The notes under the pieces are model-generated. The model was given only the letters and a program-made list of their open reading frames with translations. It searched no databases and was not told the DNA's origin. Positions 1 to 7,797 of a DNA stretch of 64,000 bases are shown here, one piece after another. The number at the start of each line of letters is the position of its first letter. Position 1 is the stretch's first letter. The stretch is from contig NZ_AP025637.1 of assembly GCF_022846615.1 (NCBI RefSeq), positions 1,668,501 through 1,732,500 of the forward strand, read 5' to 3'. A program made the translations under genes and the position numbers. This DNA is from Roseomonas fluvialis. Its GTDB lineage: Bacteria; Pseudomonadota; Alphaproteobacteria; Acetobacterales; Acetobacteraceae.

Positions 1-35
1 TGCGTGCTGCCGATCCGCGGCTTCGGAAGCGTTGA
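1..35 (+). CDS. ABC transporter permease, DppB-like (3' end only)
   Basis: The first 35 bases hold the last ten codons of a gene that begins before the window. In the frame ending at the TGA of 33-35 they read RAADPRLRKR, the usual C-terminal tail of DppB/OppB inner-membrane permeases. The stop overlaps the ATG of the next permease gene (TGATG). Position just before a DppC-type permease supports this assignment; too little is present for more. Confidence 0.6.
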   Translation, partial: RAADPRLRKR

Positions 36-871
36 TGGGCATGCGAACCCAGAAGCTCATGGTCGGCTTCGCGATTGTTGTCCTCGCGCTCTACGTATTG
101 GCCGCGGTGGGAGCCGATTGGCTCGTTCCATTTGACCCCGCCAATCAACAGATCCCGATGAGGCTCAAACCGCCTGGCACCGAAGGACCCGGCGGCGTCC
201 ACTGGTTTGGCACAGACGCTCTGGGCCGCGACATCCTATCGATGGTGCTCGTCGCCACGCGGCCAGCGTTGCTCGTATCCTTCAGCGCGACGGCTGTTGC
301 GGCGACGGTAGGTGTTCTACTGGGCGGGTTGGCGGGCTACCGCGGCGGTCGTGTCGCCACTGCGCTGCTGACTCTCACGAATATACAGCTCTCATTCCCA
401 TTCTTCCTTCTGGCAATCACAATCGTCGGCATCCTCACGCCATCGACATCACTGGTCGTGCTGGTGATTGCGCTCGGCACCTGGGTGCCCTTCGCGCGTG
501 TGTCCTATTCCGAAACCCTCCAGATTCGAGAGCAGGAATACATCGAGGCGGTGAGGGTCATGCGCGGCAGCCATACGCGCATCCTCTGGCGCCACGTCCT
601 GCCAGGTATCATGCCAAGCATCATCGTGCTCTGCACATTCGAGATTGCCGCAGCGATTGTAATCGAAGCCGGTCTGAGTTTCGTAGGACTCGGCGTTCCG
701 ACCCGTACCCCCACTTGGGGGCGCATGCTCAGCGAGGGCCGAGACTACATGCACGGGGCGTGGTGGATGACCGTGATCCCCGGCATCGCCATCGTGCTCC
801 TGGCACTGTGCGTGAATCTGGTGGGCGAGCATCTTCGTGACGTAGCCGACCCTCGGCAGAGGCGCCGCTGA
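35..871 (+). CDS. ABC transporter permease, DppC/OppC family
   Basis: Inner-membrane permease of a peptide/opine/nickel-type ABC importer. The protein of about 278 aa has an N-terminal membrane segment, an extracytoplasmic loop with the family sequence HWFGTDALGRDILS, then five hydrophobic segments and the EAA loop (EAVRVMRGSHTRILWRHVLPG, about residues 170-190) that contacts the ATPases. It ends DVADPRQRRR, a typical DppC tail. The ATG at 35 overlaps the stop of the upstream permease; a TTG three bases earlier is the alternative. It is followed 43 bp later by the solute-binding protein and then both ATPases, so the operon is a complete B-C-A-D-F importer. The substrate cannot be read from the permease; the neighbouring opine-oxidase-like cluster suggests an amino-acid conjugate or short peptide. 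Confidence 0.93.
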   Translation: MGMRTQKLMVGFAIVVLALYVLAAVGADWLVPFDPANQQIPMRLKPPGTEGPGGVHWFGTDALGRDILSMVLVATRPALLVSFSATAVAATVGVLLGGLAGYRGGRVATALLTLTNIQLSFPFFLLAITIVGILTPSTSLVVLVIALGTWVPFARVSYSETLQIREQEYIEAVRVMRGSHTRILWRHVLPGIMPSIIVLCTFEIAAAIVIEAGLSFVGLGVPTRTPTWGRMLSEGRDYMHGAWWMTVIPGIAIVLLALCVNLVGEHLRDVADPRQRRR

Positions 872-914
872 CCAGACTCAATTCGCAACCGAAAACGATA
901 AAGGGAGAACTCCT

Positions 915-2483
915 ATGACCGATCCGAATACTGTCAGCGACGCCGCCGGGCGCAACTCTCTGCCACCCGTCACCCGTCGCGGGGTCGTGACCGTTGCTGC
1001 TCTATCCGCGTTGCTAGCTGGCCAAACTTCGGCTCAAACAGCAGGGAGATCCACAGGCGCTGCTCTACGCCTCGCGCTGAGTGCCGGCCTTGATCGCCTC
1101 GACCCGCACAAGACTGGCAACGGCACCGATCACGTAGTACTCGGCGGCATCTACGAGACGCTGTTCTGGCGCGTGTTGGCAACCGGCGAGATGCAGCCAA
1201 GGTTGGCGACTGGTTATCGGCTGGTGAACTCGAAACTATGGGAATTCACGCTACGCCAGGGTGTTCGCTTCCACGATGGAACACCTTTCACCGCCGACGA
1301 CGTGAAGTTCTCGATTGAGCGAGCCAAGGAGGGTGGCTCCCACGCGATCGCCCTAGGAAATGTTGAGCGCGTGGAGGTGGTCGATCCCTTTCTCGTTCGC
1401 GTTCACACCAGCGCTCCCGATCCGACGTTCCTCCTGCGTATGCAGCCGCTCGGTGGCGCGGGCCGTGTCCATATACTTTCGAAGGTCTATTCGGAATCGC
1501 GCTCTGCGCAAGACGTCAATGACAACCCCATGGGGACGGGTCCATACCGGATGACGCGCTGGCTGAAGGGCCGCTCGGTAGCGCTGACACGCTTCGACGA
1601 TTACTGGGGACCGAAGCCGGACGTCGCGAACATCGTCATCACCTTCATTCCGGAGGCTTCGACGCGAGTGAACGCGTTGATCCGTGGCGAAGTGGATCTG
1701 ATCCAGCGCCTTCCTCTCCACGAGGTCGATCGCATTGGCCGAATGCCGAACCTCAACGTGGCGCGCACACGCGACGGATTGGTTCATACCATCCTGCTAA
1801 ACTCTAGACAGCCTCCATTTGACGATCTCGACGTTCGCCGTGCCTTCAACCATGCGATCGACATCCGTGGCATCATCGCTGGATTACTCGGCGACAACGG
1901 AACGGTTCTCGGTGTCCCGATGGCGCCGAATGTCGTCCAGATCGACAGCACGCTGCAACCTTATCGCTACGATCCGGCACTTGCGCGATCGATTTTGTCC
2001 AGTCGACCCCCGATCGAGCTTCGGACCTTCACATCCGATGGAAGGTATGTTGCGGACCGCGAGATTTACCAAGCGATCAACGCCCAGTTAGAGGCGGTTG
2101 GATTCAAGGTCCAGCCCCAAACCATGGAGTGGGGGCGGCTCATTTCCATGATGACCACGCGCAGCGCCGGCCCCTTCTTCATGATCGGCTGGGATTTCAG
2201 TGAGGGGGATGCAAGCAAGACGGCCTCCTTCACGCTCAGTACCGGTCGCACGTCGGGAACGAACAATCCTGCATATGACTTATTGGTGCTCGAGGCGGAG
2301 CGCGAGATGGATCCCGAGAAGCGGAAGGAGATGTGGAAGCGGGCTCAGCGCATCCTTTACGACAACTATCTGCTTGGGCCGATTTGGATGGGCGCGTCGG
2401 TGTTCGGCGCCTCGCGGCGGTATGTCTTTAACGCCGATCTAGGCGAGTTCATCAACTTGGCCGGCATCAATTCGGCCGCGTGA
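915..2483 (+). CDS. ABC transporter substrate-binding protein, family 5 (DppA/OppA type)
   Basis: Periplasmic solute-binding protein (522 aa, normal for the family) delivering substrate to the neighbouring permeases. The N-terminus has a twin-arginine-like export signal (TRRGVVTVAALSALLA, residues 20-35) followed by a signal-peptidase-like ASA/SAQ region. The mature part has the family-5 hallmarks LAPGL-like start, 'GIYETLFWR', 'LRQGVRFHDGTPFTADDVKFSIER' (about 115-138), the 'GTGPYRMTRW' block and the 'DVRRAFNHAID' helix. A good ribosome site (AAAGGGAGAA) lies 8 bases before the ATG. Its stop TGA overlaps the start of the ATPase gene. Fold and role are secure; ligand is unknown. Confidence 0.93.
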   Translation: MTDPNTVSDAAGRNSLPPVTRRGVVTVAALSALLAGQTSAQTAGRSTGAALRLALSAGLDRLDPHKTGNGTDHVVLGGIYETLFWRVLATGEMQPRLATGYRLVNSKLWEFTLRQGVRFHDGTPFTADDVKFSIERAKEGGSHAIALGNVERVEVVDPFLVRVHTSAPDPTFLLRMQPLGGAGRVHILSKVYSESRSAQDVNDNPMGTGPYRMTRWLKGRSVALTRFDDYWGPKPDVANIVITFIPEASTRVNALIRGEVDLIQRLPLHEVDRIGRMPNLNVARTRDGLVHTILLNSRQPPFDDLDVRRAFNHAIDIRGIIAGLLGDNGTVLGVPMAPNVVQIDSTLQPYRYDPALARSILSSRPPIELRTFTSDGRYVADREIYQAINAQLEAVGFKVQPQTMEWGRLISMMTTRSAGPFFMIGWDFSEGDASKTASFTLSTGRTSGTNNPAYDLLVLEAEREMDPEKRKEMWKRAQRILYDNYLLGPIWMGASVFGASRRYVFNADLGEFINLAGINSAA

Positions 2484-3487
2484 TGGACACCCCCCGCCCA
2501 GCTCAGATGGGCCGAGGGCCGATTCTGTCAGTGAGCGGCCTGCGCGTCGTATTTCAGGGTGCGCGCGGCCGCGTCACAGCGGTCGACGGGCTCGACCTCG
2601 ATGTCTCCCACGGGGAGATTTTTGCTGTGGTCGGCGAATCCGGCTCAGGAAAGTCCACCGTAGCACTCGCCGTTGCTGGGCTGCTTCCGGCGTCGGCGAG
2701 CGTGTCCGGGGAGATCCGCATCAAGGACCTGGATGTCCGGCGTATGCCGCCTCGCGAACGACGTCGAATGGCAGGTGAGGAAGCCGGCCTAGTCTGTCAG
2801 GACGCGCTTTCTAGCTTAAACCCATGCACCACGGTGGGCTTCCAGATCGCAGAAACGCTAATGGTACATCGAGGAATGCGGCGCCGAGAGGCCATGGAGG
2901 AGGCTGTCCGCCTGCTCAAGCTCACCGGCGTTCCGGCGCCGGCGGAGCGGGCCCAGGACTATCCGCATCAATTCTCCGGCGGTATGCGGCAACGTGCTCT
3001 CATTGCGATCGCGCTGGCGCTGCAACCTAGCCTCCTCATAGCCGACGAGCCTACGACAGCGCTCGACGCGACAATCAAGGCGCAGATCTTGGACCTTTTG
3101 CTTCGGCTACGGGGCGAACTGGGCATGTCCATTGTCATCATCACCCATGACATGGGCGTCGTCGCGCGACTCGCAGACAGCGTGCTGGTCATGTACGCGG
3201 GCCGCGCCGTGGAGGTCGGCACCGCGGAGGAAGTGTTTGCTCGGCCAGCTCACCCCTACACGCGTGCTCTGTTGGAAGCGGTGCCTCGACTGGGACGCGG
3301 CGCCGAGCCACTCCACCCTATTCCGGGGGCCCCACCCTCGTTGCAGGCGCTTCCGCCAGGCTGCGCGTTCCACCCAAGATGCGCCTCAGTGGTCACCGCA
3401 TGCAGCCAAACGGTGCCGCCGCTCGTGGAACTAGGGCACTCACATCGAGCGGCCTGCATCCGGCTTTCGCAGGAAGCAAACTTGTGA
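2483..3487 (+). CDS. ABC transporter ATP-binding protein, DppD/OppD family
   Basis: First of the two ATPases of the importer (about 334 aa). Walker A is GESGSGKST (about residues 53-61), signature [12 protein letters not shown], Walker [13 protein letters not shown], switch His in ITHDMG. The C-terminus carries the oligopeptide/dipeptide transporter extension with spaced cysteines ([15 protein letters not shown]) that in OppD/DppD homologues can bind an iron-sulfur cluster. ATG at 2483 overlaps the TGA of the binding-protein gene; a GTG one codon earlier is possible. Its own TGA overlaps the GTG of the next ATPase, so both are likely translationally coupled. Confidence 0.94.
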   Translation: MDTPRPAQMGRGPILSVSGLRVVFQGARGRVTAVDGLDLDVSHGEIFAVVGESGSGKSTVALAVAGLLPASASVSGEIRIKDLDVRRMPPRERRRMAGEEAGLVCQDALSSLNPCTTVGFQIAETLMVHRGMRRREAMEEAVRLLKLTGVPAPAERAQDYPHQFSGGMRQRALIAIALALQPSLLIADEPTTALDATIKAQILDLLLRLRGELGMSIVIITHDMGVVARLADSVLVMYAGRAVEVGTAEEVFARPAHPYTRALLEAVPRLGRGAEPLHPIPGAPPSLQALPPGCAFHPRCASVVTACSQTVPPLVELGHSHRAACIRLSQEANL

Positions 3488-4485
3488 GCGCCCCGGTTCC
3501 AGATGACTCCGTGCCCAATCCGGTCCTGCGAATCAGCGACCTGTCAAAGACCTTTTCGGTGCACGGCCAATGGGGACGCCGGCCGCGCATGTTGCGTGCG
3601 GTTCAGTCGGTGGCCTTCGAACTTGGCCGCGGCCGTACGCTCGGGATCGTCGGAGAGTCAGGCTGCGGGAAGTCCACACTGGGGCGCATGCTGGTCGGCA
3701 CCTTAGATCCAAGCGGAGGGCGCATCGAACTCGAGGGAGAGGACGTGACAGCACTGCGTGGCGGCAAGAGGGAACAGGCGCTCTCGCGTATCCAAATGGT
3801 GTTCCAGTCGCCGTATGCTTCGCTGAATCCGCGTATGCGTGTTGCAGACATCGTGCGCGAGCCACTCGACATCCTCGAGCCGGGTACCGGGAAGGAAGAT
3901 CGACTCCATCGTGTTTTCGCCATCCTCCAGCGCGTCGGACTTACGCCTGACATGGCAACTTGCTATCCGCATGAACTGTCAGGCGGCCAGCGCCAACGTG
4001 TCGGTATCGCGCGCGCCTTGGTGCGGACCTGCAGCGTCGTGGTGTGCGACGAGCCCGTCGCCTCGCTGGATGTCTCCGTTCAGGCGCAGGTCATCAACCT
4101 ATTGAAAGACCTCCAACAGGAAATGGGTGTCGCGTATGTGTTCATTTCGCACGACCTCGCGATCGTCGGCGCGATGTCACACGATGTCGCAGTGATCTAC
4201 CTCGGCCGCATCGTGGAGATGGGGTCCGCGAACGACGTCCTTTCCGAGCCACGCCATCCCTACACACAGGTTTTGATCGACAGCGTTAACGTGCCCGATC
4301 CGGCGGCAGAGCGCGTGCGCGCGCGGCGAATACTGACAGGAGATCTGCCTAACCCTATGCACCCGCCATCGGGTTGTGCGTTCCGGACACGCTGTTGGCG
4401 TGCGCAGTCAATCTGTGCGACAGAACTTCCTGAGTTGGAGTCACGCGGCGGAGTTGGTCATCGCGTTGCCTGTCACTTCGCCTGA
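3484..4485 (+). CDS. ABC transporter ATP-binding protein, DppF/OppF family
   Basis: Second ATPase of the importer (333 aa from GTG 3484, which overlaps the preceding TGA as GTGA). The open frame extends further upstream but the family N-terminus (PVLRISDLSKTFSVHG) fits this start. Walker [10 protein letters not shown], signature [12 protein letters not shown], Walker [13 protein letters not shown], switch His ISHDLA, and the Cys-containing C-terminal extension GCAFRTRCWRAQSIC. Last gene of the operon; 55 bp later an insertion sequence begins, so any original downstream partner or terminator has been displaced. Confidence 0.94.
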   Translation: MSAPVPDDSVPNPVLRISDLSKTFSVHGQWGRRPRMLRAVQSVAFELGRGRTLGIVGESGCGKSTLGRMLVGTLDPSGGRIELEGEDVTALRGGKREQALSRIQMVFQSPYASLNPRMRVADIVREPLDILEPGTGKEDRLHRVFAILQRVGLTPDMATCYPHELSGGQRQRVGIARALVRTCSVVVCDEPVASLDVSVQAQVINLLKDLQQEMGVAYVFISHDLAIVGAMSHDVAVIYLGRIVEMGSANDVLSEPRHPYTQVLIDSVNVPDPAAERVRARRILTGDLPNPMHPPSGCAFRTRCWRAQSICATELPELESRGGVGHRVACHFA

Positions 4486-4582
4486 CAGAGGGGAGCTGGA
4501 TCAATCCCCTTTGACCTGCCTCCCGATTTCTGGACCCGCCTGACCCTGCCCCCTAAATGCCCTCGTTCATGAGCAGAGTCTG

Positions 4583-5389
4583 TTATCCATTTGCGCGCGA
4601 TGCGGGGCGGGTTGCAAAGGCTGCTGGGGTGAGCCCGTTCAGGCTCGTGTGCGGGCGGGTCGTGTTGTAGTCGCTCCTCCATGCTTCGATGAGCCGGCGA
4701 GCCGCGGGCAGGCTGCCGAACAGGTGCTCGTTCAGGCAGTCGTCGCGGAACCGGCCATTGAGGCTCTCGACGGACCCGTTCTGCTGCGGCTTGCCCTGCG
4801 CGATGTAGTGCTAGGCCACGCCGCGCTCCTGCTGCCAGCGCAGCATCGCGTGCGAAGTCAGCTCGGTGCCGTTGTCGCTGACGTTCAGCGCCGGACAGCC
4901 GCGCAGCGCCACGAACCGGTCGAGCTCACGCCCGACGCGCAGCCCCGACAGCGAGGTGTCCGCCACCAGCGCCAGGCACTCGCGGGTGAAGTCGTCCACC
5001 ACGGCCAGCACGCGAAACCGCCGCCCGCACGCCAGCGCATCCGAGACGAAGTCCAGCGACCAGCGCTGGTTCATCGCCTGCGGCAGCGCCATCGGCGCCC
5101 GCGTGCCGAGCGCGCGCTTGCGCCCGCCACGCCGGCGCACGCCGAGGCGTTCCGCCCGGTACAGGCGGAACAGCTTCTTGTGGTTCAGCCGGTGCCCTTC
5201 CCGCGCCAGCAGGATGTGCAGGCGCCGGTAGCCGAACCGCCGACGTTCATTCGCCAGGGCTCGCAGCCGAACACGAACCTCGCCATCGTCGGCGCGTCGC
5301 GAGACATAGCGGTACGTCTTCGGCGCCAGGCCGACGAGTTGGCAGGCCCGCCGCTGCGAGTACTCCTTCTCCTCGATCGCCCAGGTCAC
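4583..5389 (-). pseudogene. IS3-family transposase orfB, nonsense-mutated
   Basis: DDE integrase-type catalytic part of the transposase. An HTH_21-like N-terminal part (YSQRRACQLVGLAPKTYRYVS) is followed by the rve core with the first Asp in RWSLDFVSD and the second in NVSDNGTEL. The frame then meets TAG at 4811-4813 exactly where the family has Trp (GVA-W-HYI); the sequence continues in frame as [20 protein letters not shown] to a TAA at 4583, including the catalytic Glu (NGSVES). The truncated product lacks that Glu, so the element should be unable to transpose on its own. Reading in from orfA by a -1 shift gives KKLLTPGSRRNAVTWAIEEK. Confidence 0.87.
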
Positions 5390-5412
5390 GGCGTTTCTCC
5401 GCGAGCCGGGCG

Positions 5413-5682
5413 TCAGAAGTTTTTTGCCAGCATCTCGCGCAGCGTCGAGACATCGAGCAGGGATTCCGCCAGCAGCTTCTTCAGCCGCGCGTTCTCATCC
5501 TCGAGGCTCTTCAGCTTGCGGGCATCCGACACCTCCATGCCCCCGTACTTCGACCGCCAAGCGTAGAACGTCGCCTCGCTGATCCCATGCTTGCGGCACA
5601 CATCCGGCGCCGTCGCACCCGCTTGGTGCTCCTTCAGCACCCCAATGATCTGCTCCTGCGTGAACCTCGATCGCTTCATCAT
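5413..5682 (-). CDS. IS3-family transposase orfA
   Basis: Helix-turn-helix subunit of 89 aa (SRFTQEQIIGVLKEHQAGATAPDVCRKHGISEATFYAWRSKYGG) followed by a leucine-zipper-like coiled coil (LKSLEDENARLKKLLAESLLD). It ends AKNF at a run GCAAAAAACTTCTGA: the A6 stretch is the usual -1 programmed frameshift site that makes the OrfAB fusion in this family. Two ATGs in a row (5682 and 5679) are possible starts. Confidence 0.9.
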   Translation of the reverse strand: MMKRSRFTQEQIIGVLKEHQAGATAPDVCRKHGISEATFYAWRSKYGGMEVSDARKLKSLEDENARLKKLLAESLLDVSTLREMLAKNF

Positions 5683-5740
5683 CCGTCTCCCTTCGACGGA
5701 CTCTAGCTCAGGGCGGGGGCATCCAAGGGGGCAGGGTCAC

Positions 5741-6055
5741 CTACTGGATTGGAGAAAAGCGCGTCGGACGCAGAAGGCGAGTCTGCTGCACATCGACCAG
5801 GTCGGTGACCCGGTCGAGATACGCTTGCCATCGAGGGTCGGCCATCATCCGGTCTCTCCGCGCCAAGCGATCTTCGAAGCTCGTGTAGCGCCACCAAGCC
5901 ACAACATGGTTGAGCTCCCCAATCTCGGTAGTGAAATAGCCCAGGAACTCGCCGAGCAGCTCAATCTGAATGGGTAAACCATGTGCCTCATACGCCGCGA
6001 CGAACGCACCAAGTTTACCGGGCTTCAGGCGGTAGTCGCGCTCCTCGACGATCAT
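5741..6055 (-). CDS. NIPSNAP family protein
   Basis: A 104-aa ferredoxin-like-fold protein. It begins MIVEERDYRLKPGKLGAFVAAYEAHG and contains GYFTTEIGELNHVVAWWRYTSFEDRLARRDRMMADPRW, the standard NIPSNAP layout (N-terminal strand 'E-R-Y-L-pG', central 'EiG.lNqVvhlW.Y', then the arginine-rich helix). NIPSNAP proteins in catabolic operons are small partners of unclear biochemical role. The ATG overlaps the TGA of the cupin gene, so it is the last gene of this operon. The IS ends 1 bp beyond its TAG, yet the length is normal. Confidence 0.9.
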   Translation of the reverse strand: MIVEERDYRLKPGKLGAFVAAYEAHGLPIQIELLGEFLGYFTTEIGELNHVVAWWRYTSFEDRLARRDRMMADPRWQAYLDRVTDLVDVQQTRLLRPTRFSPIQ

Positions 6056-6582
6056 TGGTTGTCTCCTTTGCCGGGCCCAAAAGCGGGGTCGCTCCAGCCG
6101 AACACGGTCTGCTTCTCGATCGCACCTGCGTCGGCCGGGCGTGCGAACGGTTGGGGCGCCGGCTGCCCTGGAAATCGCGGCCGTCCGATCGCCGCGAAGA
6201 AGTCCTGCAGCCCGCCTGGCATTAGCAGCCAGGCGAATGTCAGCGGCTCCTCGCTTTTGCAGATGAAGCCATGCTTGCGGTCGAGACCGATAAAGACAGT
6301 GCTACCTGCTCGGATCGGGTGCTCGACGCCATCAAGGAGCGCGGCGCCATAGCCTGAGACAACATGGATGACCTCCTCGTGCCGATCGTGCGTATGCTGC
6401 CGAACGAAGCAACCGGGCGCCACGGTCTGCCGGCCCATCGCGAAACGGGCCACACTACCGGCGATGCTGTCGTCCATCAGGCATTGCACGAAGCCGTTCG
6501 CCGGGACCGGCTGCCAGAAGCTTGGCGCGTCCTCGGCATGCACTACCAAAGCCCGACTGGCCGTTTGCCGATCGCCTGACAT
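6052..6582 (-). CDS. cupin-domain protein
   Basis: Single-domain cupin of 176 aa. Cupin motif 1 is visible as GCFVRQHTHDRHEEVIHVVSGYGAALLDG (about residues 57-85: two His and a Glu as metal ligands) and motif 2 as 'IRAGSTVFIGLDRKHGFICKSEEPLTF'. Such proteins are metal-dependent isomerases, dioxygenases or ligand-binding proteins; substrate unknown. It overlaps the NIPSNAP gene by 4 bp and follows the DAO oxidoreductase by 14 bp, so it is probably part of the same catabolic operon. Confidence 0.82.
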   Translation of the reverse strand: MSGDRQTASRALVVHAEDAPSFWQPVPANGFVQCLMDDSIAGSVARFAMGRQTVAPGCFVRQHTHDRHEEVIHVVSGYGAALLDGVEHPIRAGSTVFIGLDRKHGFICKSEEPLTFAWLLMPGGLQDFFAAIGRPRFPGQPAPQPFARPADAGAIEKQTVFGWSDPAFGPGKGDNQ

Positions 6583-6596
6583 CGCAGCATGTCCTC

Positions 6597-7763
6597 CTAG
6601 CCAGCCTTGCGATCGAGATACGGCTTGCCGTCAACTACCCGCTGCCACCCAAGCCGCGTGAGGTCGATGGTGCGAAACTCACCGTGGATAATCAGTTCGG
6701 CGATCGCACGCCCGGCGCCAGGCGCATGCATGAATCCATGCCCGGAAAACCCAGTGAGAAGATAGAGATTGTCGAGCGTACCACTGCAGGGACCGATGAT
6801 CGCATTCTGGTCAAGGGCATTGAAGTCGAACAAGCCCGTGACCGCGCCAACTTGGCGCACGCCCTCGAAGCCATGCAAGCTGTCGGTCAACGCAGGGCGC
6901 ATCATTGTCTCAAAAAAATTGGGATCCGCCGCGAAATCGAAAGAACGCGATGTCGCCGTTGTTTGGGCGCCGCCGCGATAGCCCCTGCCTTCGGGGCGAA
7001 AGGCGATGCGCGCCCAATCTCTGATGAACGGCTGCGGAGCCGAGGGAGCATCGACTTCAAAGTCAAAATCATGCCTCAGCAGCGGGCCGACCGGTATAGT
7101 CACGCCAGCCTTCTTCGCGACCAAGCCGCTCCACGGCCCTGCGGCGAGAACGATAGTTGGTGCGCGGAGCGTCCGGCCAGAGGCTAGGGTGACGGAGCTT
7201 ATGCGCCGGCCTGCCCGCTCAAATACCATGGCTTCGTCGACTAGATAGTCTACCCCGAGTGCAACCGCCTTGCGGCGCAAGCCTTCCAGCACGCGCTGCG
7301 GATTGGCCCAGCCGTCGGCCGGTGAATGCACTGCAGCACCGATATGGTCCTGGCGCAGCATCGGGAACTGCGATGCTGCCTGGGATGGTTCCAGCCAGCG
7401 TACGTCGACGCCCATTGTCGTCTGTAGTTCGAAATTGACAGCCAGGTTGGCGATACCCGCAGGTGACGCGGTCATCACGTAGCCACCCGGGACGAACTCC
7501 GCATCAGTGCCAATGCCGTCCACTTCAGTATGTGCAGCAAAGTCACGATAATATTCTATAGAATACTGCGATAGCGCGATGTTCTCGGGCAGCGAGTGTG
7601 TTCGCCTGATGCCGCCGGTGTTGGCACGCCATGTCTGCGCGTCGATATAGGTCGGGTCGCGCTCGATGACCGCGACGCGAGCGCCATTAGGCGACTGCGC
7701 GAGGTGGACGGCGGCGCTGGAGCCCATGCCCCCGCCGCCGACAATGATAACGTCGTAGTTCAT
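6597..7763 (-). CDS. FAD-dependent amine/amino-acid oxidoreductase (DAO family)
   Basis: Flavoprotein of 388 aa in the D-amino-acid oxidase/sarcosine oxidase beta-subunit fold. The dinucleotide-binding motif is at the very N-terminus (DVIIVGGGGMGSSAAVHLA) with the ribose-binding acidic residue in VAVIERD; a second FAD motif 'TIVLAAGPWSGLVA' lies near residue 210 and the C-terminal 'LTGFSGHGFMHAPGAGRAIAELI' block near 345. These enzymes oxidise C-N bonds of secondary or tertiary amino acids to imines. It is the second DAO-type enzyme in the cluster beside the large fusion, consistent with stepwise oxidation of an N-substituted amino acid. Exact substrate not deducible. Confidence 0.88.
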   Translation of the reverse strand: MNYDVIIVGGGGMGSSAAVHLAQSPNGARVAVIERDPTYIDAQTWRANTGGIRRTHSLPENIALSQYSIEYYRDFAAHTEVDGIGTDAEFVPGGYVMTASPAGIANLAVNFELQTTMGVDVRWLEPSQAASQFPMLRQDHIGAAVHSPADGWANPQRVLEGLRRKAVALGVDYLVDEAMVFERAGRRISSVTLASGRTLRAPTIVLAAGPWSGLVAKKAGVTIPVGPLLRHDFDFEVDAPSAPQPFIRDWARIAFRPEGRGYRGGAQTTATSRSFDFAADPNFFETMMRPALTDSLHGFEGVRQVGAVTGLFDFNALDQNAIIGPCSGTLDNLYLLTGFSGHGFMHAPGAGRAIAELIIHGEFRTIDLTRLGWQRVVDGKPYLDRKAG

Positions 7764-7797
7764 GCCGTCTCCCGGGAAGTTTGGATTTGGCGCTTGG

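Larger units (their letters stand above)
4541..5739. mobile_element. IS3-family insertion sequence, inactivated
   Basis: A 1199-bp element bounded by imperfect inverted repeats: the left end starts TGACCCTGCCCCCTAAATGC at 4541, and the reverse complement of the right end, at 5739, starts TGACCCTGCCCCCTTGGATG. Inside are orfA and orfB of an IS3-type transposase on the minus strand. No convincing target duplication is seen (GCC on the left, CCT on the right). The right end lies 1 bp from the TAG of the NIPSNAP gene. The 55 bp to the left contain TTGACCTGCCTCCC, which resembles the tip of a related inverted repeat and may be an older IS scar. Confidence 0.88.

Noticed and set aside
4649-5566. 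Long + strand open frame (305 codons) across the IS
   Set aside because: It is the antisense of the transposase genes; the minus strand has clear IS3 OrfA/OrfB motifs.
4538-5742. Target-site duplication of the first IS
   Set aside because: The three bases on each side differ (GCC and CCT) and shifting the ends by one or two bases does not help.
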